Origin: an uncultured Candidatus Saccharibacteria bacterium
GTDB lineage: Bacteria; Patescibacteriota; Saccharimonadia; Saccharimonadales; Saccharimonadaceae
DNA: 50,899 nt
NCBI GenBank assembly: GCA_947304135.1
Contig: CAMYZZ010000001.1
Span: 88,872-139,770 of the forward strand
Direction of reading: 5' to 3'
Part shown: positions 26,733 to 35,719 of the stretch, one piece after another
How positions within the stretch are numbered: position 1 is the stretch's first letter
Layout: each line of letters starts with the position of its first letter
The notes under the pieces: generated by a model
The model's input: the letters and a program-made list of their open reading frames with translations, nothing else
Database searches by the model: none
What the model was told of the DNA's origin: nothing
Position numbers and translations under genes: made by a program

Positions 26733-27749
26733 ATGAATGATATTATTATCAAAAATGTGAAGCTAAATAATTTTCGGATTCACGAAAATTATGAGCAGGA
26801 TTTTGATGATAACACGACGCTAATTTTAGGTGAGAATGGGTGTGGTAAAACGTCTGTACTTGAGGCGATTTATATTGCGTTGCAGGGAAAAAGTTTTCGG
26901 GCGGTAGACCGGGAGATTATTCGGAAAAAAGCAGAATTTTATCGCGCGGAAATAAACTATTGTAACGGCGAAAAAGTGACGGTTTTTTATGACGGGTTAA
27001 AAGATAAAAAACAGTTTTTAATAAAGGACAAAAAAACTGCGCGACTTTCTAAACAAAATAAATATCCGATAATTTTGTTTTTGCCAGAAGATTTGCATCT
27101 TGTGATTAGCTCGCCAACTAGTAAGCGAGAATATTTCGATCGGTTAATTTCTCAACTGGACGATAAATACAGTAATTCCCTTTCGCGTTACAATAAAGTT
27201 TTAAAGCAGCGAAACGAAATTTTGAAACAGGAATATGTGGACGCGGACACACTCTTTTCTTGGAATATTTTACTTGCAAGATATGGGGTGGAGGCGCGTG
27301 AAAAAAGGCGAGAAATTGTTGCTCGGATTAATGAGTTTTTGACAGAGACTTACCGTTCGATTGCGAAGAATGATGATATGGTGGAGATAAAATACAAGAG
27401 TTATACGGGAGAAATTTTGGAAAGCGAATATTTGAGACTTCTTGCGATGGATTTTGAGCGTGACAAGATTACGGGGCATACAAATTTTGGTATCCATAAA
27501 GACGATTTTGAATTTATATTTAATGGGTTTAATGCGGACGGAAATGCGTCGCGCGGAGAAACTAGAAGTATAATTTTGGCATTAAAATTTATTGAAGCGA
27601 ATTTGATTTTTGAAACACTTGGCAAAAAGCCAGTAGTATTGCTTGATGACGTGTTTTCTGAGCTGGATAGTGTGCGGCAAAAAAGTTTGGTGGAAAATTT
27701 CAAAAATCATCAGGTGATTTTGACAAGCGTGAAGGGTGTAGAATTATAG
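26733..27749 (+). CDS. recF: DNA replication and repair protein RecF
   Basis: A 338-aa SMC-like ATPase that loads RecA at gaps. It starts MNDIIIKNVKLNNFRIHENYEQDF, has Walker A GENGCGKTS, the RecF pair LFLPEDLHLVISSPTSKREYFDRLI, an ABC-type signature region (ASRGETRSIILALKF) and Walker B VVLLDDVFSELD, ending ILTSVKGVEL. Slightly short of the ~360 aa norm but complete. It directly follows dnaN. Its last 6 nt overlap the end of the convergent gene at 27744. The usual downstream gyrB is absent here. Confidence 0.95.
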   Translation: MNDIIIKNVKLNNFRIHENYEQDFDDNTTLILGENGCGKTSVLEAIYIALQGKSFRAVDREIIRKKAEFYRAEINYCNGEKVTVFYDGLKDKKQFLIKDKKTARLSKQNKYPIILFLPEDLHLVISSPTSKREYFDRLISQLDDKYSNSLSRYNKVLKQRNEILKQEYVDADTLFSWNILLARYGVEAREKRREIVARINEFLTETYRSIAKNDDMVEIKYKSYTGEILESEYLRLLAMDFERDKITGHTNFGIHKDDFEFIFNGFNADGNASRGETRSIILALKFIEANLIFETLGKKPVVLLDDVFSELDSVRQKSLVENFKNHQVILTSVKGVEL

Positions 27750-28223
27750 CTTACTAATATCTACATTGATGTCGGTGTAAGACCAATCTGTGTCAAGCGA
27801 GACGAGAAACTCTTGCTTGGTGTCGGTGATAATTTTGAATTCAGACTTTGTGACTTCTTCTTCGGAGGTGTATTTAAAACTATCTTTTTCATAGCTAACT
27901 GTGGCGGCGGAAGGAGCTTCTTTTGTAATGTAGTCTTTTACAACATTATAGATTTCTTCTTGTTGAGAGGCGGAGAAACCAAAATCATATAGAACATTGA
28001 AGCCAATAATGACTAGCTCTGATTCTCCTTCTGGCTCAGCATTAGAATCATAAACGTCTAGACCGGATGGATCATTAACTTTAGTGGATGATTCGGTGAA
28101 ACCATTTTGGCCTGTGATATTGATTATTATTGCGGTGATACCAGCAATAATAATTGCGGCGCTGATAATTATTAATGTGATCTTGCCTGCTTTGGTTTTT
28201 AGAAAATTCTCTAAGCGTTCCAT
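27744..28223 (-). CDS. Small membrane-anchored protein, last gene of the secretion operon (unknown)
   Basis: A 159-aa protein with a short cytoplasmic lead, one helix at ~14-35 (ITLIIISAAIIIAGITAIIINI) and a ~115-residue extracytoplasmic alpha/beta domain (LVIIGFNVLYDFGFSASQQEEIYNVVKDYITKEAPSAATVSYEKDSF...). I do not recognise a family. It abuts the lysozyme/C39 protein (0-nt gap), so it is translated with it, and its stop overlaps the recF end by 6 nt on the other strand. Position suggests an accessory part of the envelope-spanning apparatus. Confidence 0.75.
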   Translation of the reverse strand: MERLENFLKTKAGKITLIIISAAIIIAGITAIIINITGQNGFTESSTKVNDPSGLDVYDSNAEPEGESELVIIGFNVLYDFGFSASQQEEIYNVVKDYITKEAPSAATVSYEKDSFKYTSEEEVTKSEFKIITDTKQEFLVSLDTDWSYTDINVDISKL

Positions 28224-29588
28224 TTATTTTACTCCTACTGCCCAAACATTGCCAACTTGCATGCCGGCATTGATGACAGCTTGTGGTTTATACTCTCCGC
28301 TTGGTCCGCGACTAGAAGAATCGGCGACTAACCAGTTGCCATTTTCTAAGTGGGAAACAATTGCGATGTAGTGACCACCGCGAGTGAACGGTGCGGAGCC
28401 TTTGCCAGAGGTATGAATCATGTAGCCCTGGTCTAGATACTTATTTATTTCCGTAATATTGCCGGCGATACGGATGACTTCTAGCCCGTAATGATTGCCG
28501 AGATAGTTGGTAATTTGGTGACTACTGCCAACGCCTTGGACATGCATTCCGCCAATGCCGGCGATATCGGAGGTCTCGGCGGGAGTGATGGATTTATGAA
28601 GAAGATTGGTTGCAATAACGGCGAATGAAGTTGGGCCACAACCAGATGAACAAATTGTGCCAATATTATTGTTTCCACGGACACCAGCTTTGCCGTAATT
28701 GAGGTTTTTCCAGGCTGGATCACACTGACTGTAGAAAACTAGAGAATCTGTATCAATTGGTTTGTGATTACAAACAACAGACTTGTCTTCGCTTAAAACT
28801 ACACTGGTTGGGGTGACACCAAGGAGCTTTTGGGCAGCATTGAAGGTCTTGGTGAGCTCATAATATACACCAGGGGTTTTGGTTTCGCTGACTTCGGAAA
28901 GACTGTTTGGAACGTAGTCGTTGTAATATTTTCCGTCATGCGTGTCATAAACCATGCGGGCCGGACCTTCATAGTAACGGCGAACCCTAAATACTGCTTC
29001 GTCAAGACCAAGGTTATTAAGTTTATCTGGGCTGACCGTAGAGCTATAAGCACCGGTGAGTTCACGAATCAGAAAACCAAGCTGAGCAGCCATAGTGGCG
29101 ACATTGAGATTCTTGGAATCGGCATATTCTTGAAGTTTACTAACGCGGCCAGCAGAAGTCCATTGGGCTAGGCCGAAGCCGCCGCTAAAAGTTTTGGAGC
29201 CGTTTCTATAGGCAACAAAATCATCGGAAACAATGGCGCCGCCTTGGAGTTTTTTAGGATTTACGCCAGATTCTACGAGGAGGTTGCCCACAATTGCAAC
29301 TGCGGCAGTTTGAGTGTAGCCATTTTGCATAAGGAAGCCAATGGCGGTGCTGGCATTGTCGTCGCCTAGCTCAATAGTATCCTCCACTCCACTGGCGATG
29401 TCGCCATACTCACAGCCGTAAGAAGTCTTTTCGTCTGGATTCCAGAACATAAGACCATTTTCTTTGAAAATGGTACGATGGCGGTCTGATAGGGCAAAAG
29501 AAGAAGTGGTGGAAACTGTAACTATGGTTACAGCAATTAAAAAGCAAGCAAGACAAGAAAGAAAGCGGTGCAACTTTTTATGACCCAT
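28224..29588 (-). CDS. Secreted wall hydrolase: phage-tail-type lysozyme domain plus C39-like cysteine peptidase
   Basis: A 454-aa exported protein with signal peptide (residues ~10-33). The first domain (about 75-200) resembles phage tail lysozyme (PF18013): GFLMQNGYTQTAAVAIVGNLLVESGVNP, with a candidate catalytic Glu in LLVESG, and GFGLAQWTSAGRVSKL. The second (about 285-445) is a C39-like cysteine peptidase: SSGCGPTSFAVIA with nucleophile Cys, RGGHYIAIVSHL with His and LVADSSSRG with Asp. Such bifunctional enzymes cut glycan and peptide parts of peptidoglycan, making room for a secretion channel (VirB1-like role, inferred from operon). TATAAT lies 9 nt before the ATG, giving an internal promoter. 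Confidence 0.85.
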   Translation of the reverse strand: MGHKKLHRFLSCLACFLIAVTIVTVSTTSSFALSDRHRTIFKENGLMFWNPDEKTSYGCEYGDIASGVEDTIELGDDNASTAIGFLMQNGYTQTAAVAIVGNLLVESGVNPKKLQGGAIVSDDFVAYRNGSKTFSGGFGLAQWTSAGRVSKLQEYADSKNLNVATMAAQLGFLIRELTGAYSSTVSPDKLNNLGLDEAVFRVRRYYEGPARMVYDTHDGKYYNDYVPNSLSEVSETKTPGVYYELTKTFNAAQKLLGVTPTSVVLSEDKSVVCNHKPIDTDSLVFYSQCDPAWKNLNYGKAGVRGNNNIGTICSSGCGPTSFAVIATNLLHKSITPAETSDIAGIGGMHVQGVGSSHQITNYLGNHYGLEVIRIAGNITEINKYLDQGYMIHTSGKGSAPFTRGGHYIAIVSHLENGNWLVADSSSRGPSGEYKPQAVINAGMQVGNVWAVGVK

Positions 29589-29616
29589 ATATTATATATT
29601 ATAGCACGGCTTATGC

Positions 29617-30258
29617 TTATTCTAGTGGGGTAATTGGTGTGTAGGTATAGACGATTTCGTAATTGTCGGGATTAATTCCCTGCTCCTTCATTTTTTGTTT
29701 AGCAACCTCGTAGTTGCCGCCAGTAGTGTCGGTGATTTTAAGACAAAAATCTGCGACACACTCGGAGAATTTTCCACCGTCAATGCGGTATTCTGTGTAA
29801 TTGTATTGATCGTCGTAGTTTGCATAAATGATAGGTAGTTTGGAGATTGCGTTATATGATTTTGTGAATTCTTGCGCCTCGATGTTTGCGTTGAAACTTC
29901 CAATTTTTGTAAGTAGCAAGGCGTCGGTTTCGTGATTTAGATACCAAGAATAAGTGCCATCGGTCTGCTCAAGATATTCATAAATTCTATCCGTATCATT
30001 GGTATTGAAAGAAAAATCTTTGGAGACGAAATTTTCTTTTTCTAGATGAACTTGATAAGTTCCCTCTTTAAACTTGTAGGTGCCGTTTTCGTAAGATTTG
30101 CCATCTATTTTGATAGTGGCGGAGGCTGGCGCGACCACAATTTCTATTTCTTTGGTTTGGCCAAGGTTAATCATTGCAATAATAATAACTATGGCAATAA
30201 AGATAAGCAGGGGTATAGTAATAAGCGCTATTGGTTTGGATTTTATGAGGGTTTTCAT
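29617..30258 (-). CDS. Membrane-anchored PEGA-like protein of the secretion operon
   Basis: A 213-aa protein: N-terminal helix (residues ~11-31; ALITIPLLIFIAIVIIIAMI), then a PEGA-like beta domain (IEIVVAPASATIKIDGKSYENGTYKFKEGTYQVHLEKENF) and a ~120-residue domain without clear family (SWYLNHETDALLLTKIGSF ... CVADFCLKI with one Cys pair). PEGA domains usually occur in extracytoplasmic surface proteins. Its ATG overlaps the stop of the glucosaminidase gene by one base, so it is translationally coupled. A structural part of the secretion envelope complex is likely but unproven. Confidence 0.75.
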   Translation of the reverse strand: MKTLIKSKPIALITIPLLIFIAIVIIIAMINLGQTKEIEIVVAPASATIKIDGKSYENGTYKFKEGTYQVHLEKENFVSKDFSFNTNDTDRIYEYLEQTDGTYSWYLNHETDALLLTKIGSFNANIEAQEFTKSYNAISKLPIIYANYDDQYNYTEYRIDGGKFSECVADFCLKITDTTGGNYEVAKQKMKEQGINPDNYEIVYTYTPITPLE

Positions 30259-31382
30259 TAGATTTTGGCTCCCTTAAATCTAAAAATACGATAGGCGGAG
30301 TCTGCGTAGTAGTTGATGGCGTGGTCGGAAGTGCGGTTACCATAGGAGGCGGAGGCGATTTTACCGTTGCCGTTTTCGTCGATAACATACATTTCTACGT
30401 GGGAAGGCTTAGCGCGGATATCGCCAGCCTGGAGGTTGGAGGTGTTGCCGAGATTTGGGATTTCTTCGTAGAGGCTGGAGTTTGCAAAATAATTGAGCAT
30501 GTTAGCTGCGCCGCAGCACCTAACGTTTGGATCGAGGCCGGAAAATCTAAGGACGGTTGCGACAAAGGCATCGCAGCTGGCACCAATTTGGACGAATTTG
30601 TCGCCATAGTTGCTAAGCCCCACAGTGGATAAGGCGGAAGTGTACGCTGCGATAGCATCGGTTATTGAGTGGTTGCGATCTGGCCAAGAAAGGGCTAGGG
30701 CGGTGGAGTTTAGGTCGCCATTACCATAGGTTGTGGATGAGCAGCCGTGGAAGAAATTGTAGGCTGAGGCCACAAGTGAGGCGACCCAATTTTTCTCGGA
30801 GGCGCGATTTTGGATAGCTTTGATCAGGCCGCTGATTTTTGGGACGTAGTTTGGATCGGTGGCATAGCCAGCATTTTTTATTGCTTGGATGTAGCCATAC
30901 GGATCGTTCTTGTAGTTAAAAGCACCGGCGGTGGCGTAGCGGGAGTTGTTTTTGATGAATTCGTAATAACCTTTCCATCCTTCTTGTGGGGTTGAGTAGG
31001 AAGTGGCTTTGTTTGGATCGCTATCTACGGCGTTGATACCAAAAAAGTTGTTGCGCTCACGGGCAAATTTTGAGGTGCCAGAAGCAGACTCTAAAATCCC
31101 CTGTGCCATGACGGCTTCCCAAGGGATACCGTATTCGCTGCTTAATTGGATGGCGATGGTGTGATATTTATCAACGAATTCTGATTGCAAAGCGGAGAGG
31201 CCAGCAGAGACAATACCATCGTAACTACCAAGGCCGACGAAGCAGCCACTAGAATAGCCATCTGGGTTGTAATAGTAAATGCCGTTTTTGCCAAAATAAT
31301 TTAGGAGTGATGGTGAAATTGCACCAACGGAAGAGGTGGTGAGGGTGGTCGCAAGGAGGATGGATAATATTAACTTTTTCAT
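30258..31382 (-). CDS. Secreted glucosaminidase with C-terminal NlpC/CHAP-like domain
   Basis: A 374-aa exported protein; signal peptide at ~3-22. Residues ~70-195 form a family 73-type N-acetylglucosaminidase domain: IAIQLSSEYGIPWEAVMAQGILESASGTSKFARERNNFFGI, with the catalytic Glu in LESASG, and the FxxGWxxY-like PQEGWKGYYEFIKN. The C-terminal region (~285-374) looks like an NlpC/CHAP amidase/peptidase: CDAFVATVLRFSG supplies Cys and SHVEMYVID the His. The gene overlaps the 828-aa gene by 4 nt and the PEGA protein by 1 nt. This is a second bifunctional wall hydrolase in the same operon, which points to peptidoglycan remodelling at the secretion apparatus. Confidence 0.85.
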   Translation of the reverse strand: MKKLILSILLATTLTTSSVGAISPSLLNYFGKNGIYYYNPDGYSSGCFVGLGSYDGIVSAGLSALQSEFVDKYHTIAIQLSSEYGIPWEAVMAQGILESASGTSKFARERNNFFGINAVDSDPNKATSYSTPQEGWKGYYEFIKNNSRYATAGAFNYKNDPYGYIQAIKNAGYATDPNYVPKISGLIKAIQNRASEKNWVASLVASAYNFFHGCSSTTYGNGDLNSTALALSWPDRNHSITDAIAAYTSALSTVGLSNYGDKFVQIGASCDAFVATVLRFSGLDPNVRCCGAANMLNYFANSSLYEEIPNLGNTSNLQAGDIRAKPSHVEMYVIDENGNGKIASASYGNRTSDHAINYYADSAYRIFRFKGAKI

Positions 31383-33865
31383 CCCGTAACCTCCGTAGTA
31401 CGACGCTTAACGAGTGAATTGGCGGCACCGGTCGTTCGGCCCGTCGTTACGGGCGAACTCCCTATCCTTCGCTCCCGTTGTCGCGAAAGATCCGCCAATT
31501 CACTCGTTTTCGCGTCGTTGAATAAGTAAGCTTCTTCGGGGTTGTAGGTGGCGATGAAGTTGTAATAGTCGATGAGGGCGAGGACGGTTTCAGAGTCGTC
31601 TTTGGTGAGACCGGAGATGCGGGCGAGGTAGCCAGAGCGGGAGTTGTCTAGTGGATGAGCGGCGTCGTATTCTTCGCGATAAGCGGTGAGAGGGCTTTTG
31701 CTATCTTTGTAAAAACCGAGGTTTTCTTTGACGCGAGTGTTCAAAACCCAGAGCTGATGATATTTTTCTGTTTCCCAATACGGATTTTCTTCGGAATTGA
31801 CATAGCGTGAGCCGTCAGCGACAGTCCTACAATACTCATTGTCAATAGATTTAACCATAGAAACGATGTCGGATAAAATTGGAATATTACCGGAAATGTT
31901 TTCTTTGCAGGCGTTGGCGATATTAGCGTCGTAGACTCCCGGCATGGAATAACGACCCATCCAATAAGTGATAAAATCGGCGAGTGGAGAGCCATCTTTG
32001 ACTTTTTCGTTCCCTTCTGAATCTATTTCGATTGAGTCGGAAATGACACTTTGATATGTTGAGTCATTTTCTGGAGTGTTTAAAATAGACGTGTCGTTTA
32101 TGGCGATCATGTTGCAAAAAGCGTTGCCGACAGCGCCGATGGCATCAACTTTACTACAATAGTTGCCAAAGGTGGTTAAGAATGAGGTGTTTTCGCCATC
32201 GGCATAGGTGGAGTTTAGTGAGGCTAGAGAGGTTCCGGAAATAGTAGACAAGGTGGAGACTGGTGATGCGATAGTGTTTGACGTGGTGGCGAGTGGAAGG
32301 AGTGAGCTTACAATAGAACCTAGGAAGGTGTTTGGGTTGCTAACATCAAGTGGGCTGTGGTTTTTGCGATCGATTTCGGCGAGGCTGGCAATGGTCTCGT
32401 TGTTAATTTTGTTGTAGGCTAAAATTTTTTGACGAGAGGCGCCGGTGGCGGCGGAGTTTTGTTGGCTGGCGAGCTGGTTAATATTTGCGGCGCCCATGCC
32501 AAACTCTTCTCCGCCGGAAATACCAATGGAGTTCTCGTGCGCGTTGCCATAGAGAACATCGGCAATTTCTGGAATGAGCAGACTGAGAGTGGTACTGGCA
32601 GAGATTTTGATGCCGTCGCCCAGGGTGGCATCTAGCAAAGTGCCAATAGTTGAGCGGATAAAGCTGCTGCCGGGGATGGCGTTGGCGCTTAGACTAATAA
32701 CAGTGTTGCTGGCGCGTTCATTGGCGCAAGAGTCGGTAGAAAGGCCGGCATTTTTGATGCTAGTATCGGTAGAGCTAAAGGAGCGTTCTAGAGAGTAGGC
32801 GGCGGTTTTTTCTTGATTGATTGGAGTGCTAGACAAGATACTTTTCATAGCTTCGGACTCTAGTGGCGAGCCGGTAATTTCGGTAGTTTCGCCAGTGGAA
32901 GGGTTGTAGACTTTGGATGTCTGGACGCCCGTGAACCAGTTGAGGACGGAGTTGATGGCGGAGCTATCACCGTCTCCGGCCATAGCTTTGCTGATACTTT
33001 CCATTTTAGTCATGAAGCTTTGGGCGTAAGTATATTTAGCATTGCTTGCAACAGCGGTTGCAACCATATCGCCAACCTTCTGTGCCGTACAACCTTCGGA
33101 CTGACTTGCAGTTTTGTCGCCAACGGAGTCAAGGAAGTTTTTGGCGCGTTCTTTGATGTCGGAGCCAGAAATGCTGCTTGCAGAAATGGCACCGGTAGAA
33201 GAAGTTGTCTCCGAGGTGGTTTTGCCGGAGGCATCTTTTTCTGTGGTGGTTTCAGCAGTATCGATTGTGGAGCCGGAGTCGACATCAAAATATTTGGTCA
33301 TGAGCTCATTATAAGTTTTGTTATCGGTGGTATCATCGCCGGTAGTTTTGTAATCGTGCAAAACGTCGCGCGAGAGGCCGAGTTTTTCGTAGAAAGTTTT
33401 GGCGGTATTGTCGTAGAAAAGTTCGGCGCGGCCACCGCGTGCATAAAGGACAGCTTCGCGGAAACCTACGTCGCCGTTATACATAGACATGTAATTATCA
33501 TAAGTGATGTCCTGGCCTTTATATTCTAGAGTTTGACTATCTTTGACTTTGATTCCCTCTTTTTCCAATGCGGACTTATATGTATCTGGCATAGATAAAT
33601 CACCATGTAAGATTTGGAGGGTGATATTGTTGGCCTCAGCATTGTAGGCGGCAAAATCGGTTTGGGTGGCTTCTGTGACAAGTGCGGAGATGTGTGGACC
33701 AAGTAGGGTACCTGAAGCGAAAATTGCAACAACGGCAATAATGACAAAGATGACTAAAATAAAAGCTGGAGTAGCTTTCAAAAAGGAAGTAGGCTTCTTA
33801 ACCTTAGACTTGGCGACAAAACGACGAGCCTCGCCGGAGCCGACATAAAGACCGCTACTGACCAT
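31379..33865 (-). CDS. Large membrane-anchored protein of the type IV secretion operon (unknown)
   Basis: An 828-aa protein. A basic cytoplasmic lead (KSKVKKPTSFLKATP) precedes one helix (residues ~31-52); most of the rest is hydrophilic and presumably extracytoplasmic, rich in Ser/Thr/Asn with several cysteines and a weakly hydrophobic segment near 400-420. I recognise no catalytic motif. The last ~40 codons (ELADLSRQRERRIGSSPVTT... region) lie in a palindromic insertion (31401-31517). It lies between virB4-like and the glucosaminidase genes with 4-nt overlap, so a scaffold or pilus-tip role is plausible. A TATAAT-rich stretch just before the ATG could provide an extra promoter in the 24-nt gap after the virB4-like stop. 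Confidence 0.8.
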   Translation of the reverse strand: MVSSGLYVGSGEARRFVAKSKVKKPTSFLKATPAFILVIFVIIAVVAIFASGTLLGPHISALVTEATQTDFAAYNAEANNITLQILHGDLSMPDTYKSALEKEGIKVKDSQTLEYKGQDITYDNYMSMYNGDVGFREAVLYARGGRAELFYDNTAKTFYEKLGLSRDVLHDYKTTGDDTTDNKTYNELMTKYFDVDSGSTIDTAETTTEKDASGKTTSETTSSTGAISASSISGSDIKERAKNFLDSVGDKTASQSEGCTAQKVGDMVATAVASNAKYTYAQSFMTKMESISKAMAGDGDSSAINSVLNWFTGVQTSKVYNPSTGETTEITGSPLESEAMKSILSSTPINQEKTAAYSLERSFSSTDTSIKNAGLSTDSCANERASNTVISLSANAIPGSSFIRSTIGTLLDATLGDGIKISASTTLSLLIPEIADVLYGNAHENSIGISGGEEFGMGAANINQLASQQNSAATGASRQKILAYNKINNETIASLAEIDRKNHSPLDVSNPNTFLGSIVSSLLPLATTSNTIASPVSTLSTISGTSLASLNSTYADGENTSFLTTFGNYCSKVDAIGAVGNAFCNMIAINDTSILNTPENDSTYQSVISDSIEIDSEGNEKVKDGSPLADFITYWMGRYSMPGVYDANIANACKENISGNIPILSDIVSMVKSIDNEYCRTVADGSRYVNSEENPYWETEKYHQLWVLNTRVKENLGFYKDSKSPLTAYREEYDAAHPLDNSRSGYLARISGLTKDDSETVLALIDYYNFIATYNPEEAYLFNDAKTSELADLSRQRERRIGSSPVTTGRTTGAANSLVKRRTTEVTG
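31401..31517. repeat. In-frame nested palindromic element at the 3' end of the 828-aa gene
   Basis: Arms 31409-31425 (AACGAGTGAATTGGCGG) and 31492-31508 are perfect inverted copies, extended outward by CGACGC/GCGTCG (31401-31406 and 31512-31517). Inside, GTTCGGCCCG...CGGGCGAAC makes a second small hairpin. The whole unit is 117 bp, exactly 39 codons, and is read through as protein. Confidence 0.85.
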
Positions 33866-33889
33866 ATATAATATATATTATAGCAAAAA

Positions 33890-35719
33890 CTAGCGTTGTT
33901 TGGTAGTGGCTGGATTGGTAGTGATAAGGGATTCTTCGGTTTCTGAAGCAATAACTTGGATGTGGACATGGTTTTGGCCAGCAAAGAAGAGACCTTGGCC
34001 AACTGGGAAGCTGGCGAGGCGCTTCTTTTCTTCGTTGGTGAGCTTGAAAACGTCGGACAAAACATCGACTGCGGAGCTAGATTGCTTTAAGAGGAGCTGC
34101 ATAGAGGAGTTACCAACAATGGCGCGGCCAAGTTTGGTGCCCATGAAATCTTCAACGTCCTGAGTGATGGTAGTAAGACCGAGATAGTATTTACGAGCGC
34201 GTTTAGCAAGGCTAAAGAGGAAGTTGGCAGAATCTTCGTATTGCATAAGTTGCCAGGCCTCATCAACAATAAGGATGCGGCGCTTCTGCTCGGCGCGAAC
34301 AATACTCCAAATATGGGAAAGGACGATATACATGGCGACTGGACGAAGTTCGTCTTCTAGGTCGCGGATATTGAAGACGACCATCTGGTTGTTGATATCG
34401 ACATTGGATTGTTGAGAGAAGATACCGGCAAAAGTTCCTGTAGTGTATTTGCGAAGACGTGCGGCAAGAGTTGGGCCAGAGCCGCCCATGTGAAGAAGGG
34501 TGTCGTAGAAGTTGGCGATGGTTGGTGGGGTAGACTGGTGAGTAAGTGGGTCGGAAGTGATACCAGCGCGAGCGTAAGTATCGATTAAGGCTTGGTCAAG
34601 ATCAGCCTCCTCGTTTGGTGTGAGAACCGGGGCGTTTGAAGCGCCTGGTTGATTGGAGGCGCCACCAAGCATAAGGCGGAAAAGGCCATGAAGTGTAACA
34701 AGGTTGGCGCGAAGGGCGTCGTTAGCATCCTCGGCGTCGATAACTTTTGGGAGATCAAATGGATTGATGCGGATATCAGAATTGAGGCTGAGGCGAATAT
34801 AAGAGCCGCCAACAGCATCGCAGAGTTTTTGATATTCGTTTTCTGGATCGAGAATGATGATTTCGCTGCCTGTCATCATGGAGCGAAGAGCCTCTAGCTT
34901 GACTGCAAAAGATTTACCTGCACCAGATTTGGCAAAGACGACCATGTTGGCGTTTTCTAGAGAGAAACGATCGAAGATGACGAGGCCGTTGTTGTGCATG
35001 TTGATGCCATAAAGAATGCCTTTTTCTTGGGTGAGGTCGGCAGAGGTGAATGGGAAGCTGGTAGAAATAGCGCCTGTGTTCATGTTGCGGCGGATGAGGA
35101 GCTGGTCGGTGCACTCTGGCATAGTACTATTCATTCCCTGCTCTTGTTGGGAGCTGGCAACCTTAGAAAAGACCATTTGCTGACCAAAGAGAGTTTCGAT
35201 TTTTCTCTGAACAAAGCTAAGCTCGTCTAAGGAATCGGCCCAAAGAGTGACATAGAGACCAAAGCGGAAGAATTTTTCTGCACCAACCTGGAGCTGGTCG
35301 CGAAGCTCTTCGGCGTCGGAGATGGCGGCTTCTAGTTCTGGGTCGCGAATTTTGCCGCGCTCGGTATTGACGGAAATACTAGCTTCTAGCTGAGTAACCT
35401 TTTTCTGGAGGTTTTTCATAACGACGGTAGTTTCTACTGGATAGATATACATAGAAATATCTAGAACCTCGTCGATGTTGATGAGCGGAGATAGCCAACC
35501 AGTAATAAGTGCGCGAGGGTAACCATAGATATAAAGAGTGCGGCCATATTTGGTGCCGAGGCGGAAATAATCAGAATGAATCTCTATGCTGGATGGAGAG
35601 ATGAGGTCGCGAAGGGTGGTGATGCCCTGCTCAAAGGCGCGCTGAATCTCTGCCTCTTCCATGGCTTGAGCCTGGGCGGCAATCTGAGCAGCGGTAAGCT
35701 GAGTTTCTTTTTTAGGCAT
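33890..35719 (-). CDS. VirB4/TraC-type secretion ATPase
   Basis: A 609-aa cytoplasmic motor of type IV secretion systems. After an N-terminal part (ITTLRDLISPSSIEIHSDYFRLGTKYGRTLYIYGYPR) and a coiled region (~105-160), the RecA-like ATPase domain shows Walker A AKSGAGKSFAVKLEALR (~265), a LDPENEYQKL switch, and Walker B RILIVDEAWQLM (~486), followed by ARKYYLGLTTITQDVEDF, typical of VirB4. It energises pilus assembly and substrate transfer. It overlaps the TraC-like gene upstream by 8 nt. Operon order PrgI - TraC-like - VirB4 matches Gram-positive conjugation-type systems. Confidence 0.93.
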   Translation of the reverse strand: MPKKETQLTAAQIAAQAQAMEEAEIQRAFEQGITTLRDLISPSSIEIHSDYFRLGTKYGRTLYIYGYPRALITGWLSPLINIDEVLDISMYIYPVETTVVMKNLQKKVTQLEASISVNTERGKIRDPELEAAISDAEELRDQLQVGAEKFFRFGLYVTLWADSLDELSFVQRKIETLFGQQMVFSKVASSQQEQGMNSTMPECTDQLLIRRNMNTGAISTSFPFTSADLTQEKGILYGINMHNNGLVIFDRFSLENANMVVFAKSGAGKSFAVKLEALRSMMTGSEIIILDPENEYQKLCDAVGGSYIRLSLNSDIRINPFDLPKVIDAEDANDALRANLVTLHGLFRLMLGGASNQPGASNAPVLTPNEEADLDQALIDTYARAGITSDPLTHQSTPPTIANFYDTLLHMGGSGPTLAARLRKYTTGTFAGIFSQQSNVDINNQMVVFNIRDLEDELRPVAMYIVLSHIWSIVRAEQKRRILIVDEAWQLMQYEDSANFLFSLAKRARKYYLGLTTITQDVEDFMGTKLGRAIVGNSSMQLLLKQSSSAVDVLSDVFKLTNEEKKRLASFPVGQGLFFAGQNHVHIQVIASETEESLITTNPATTKQR

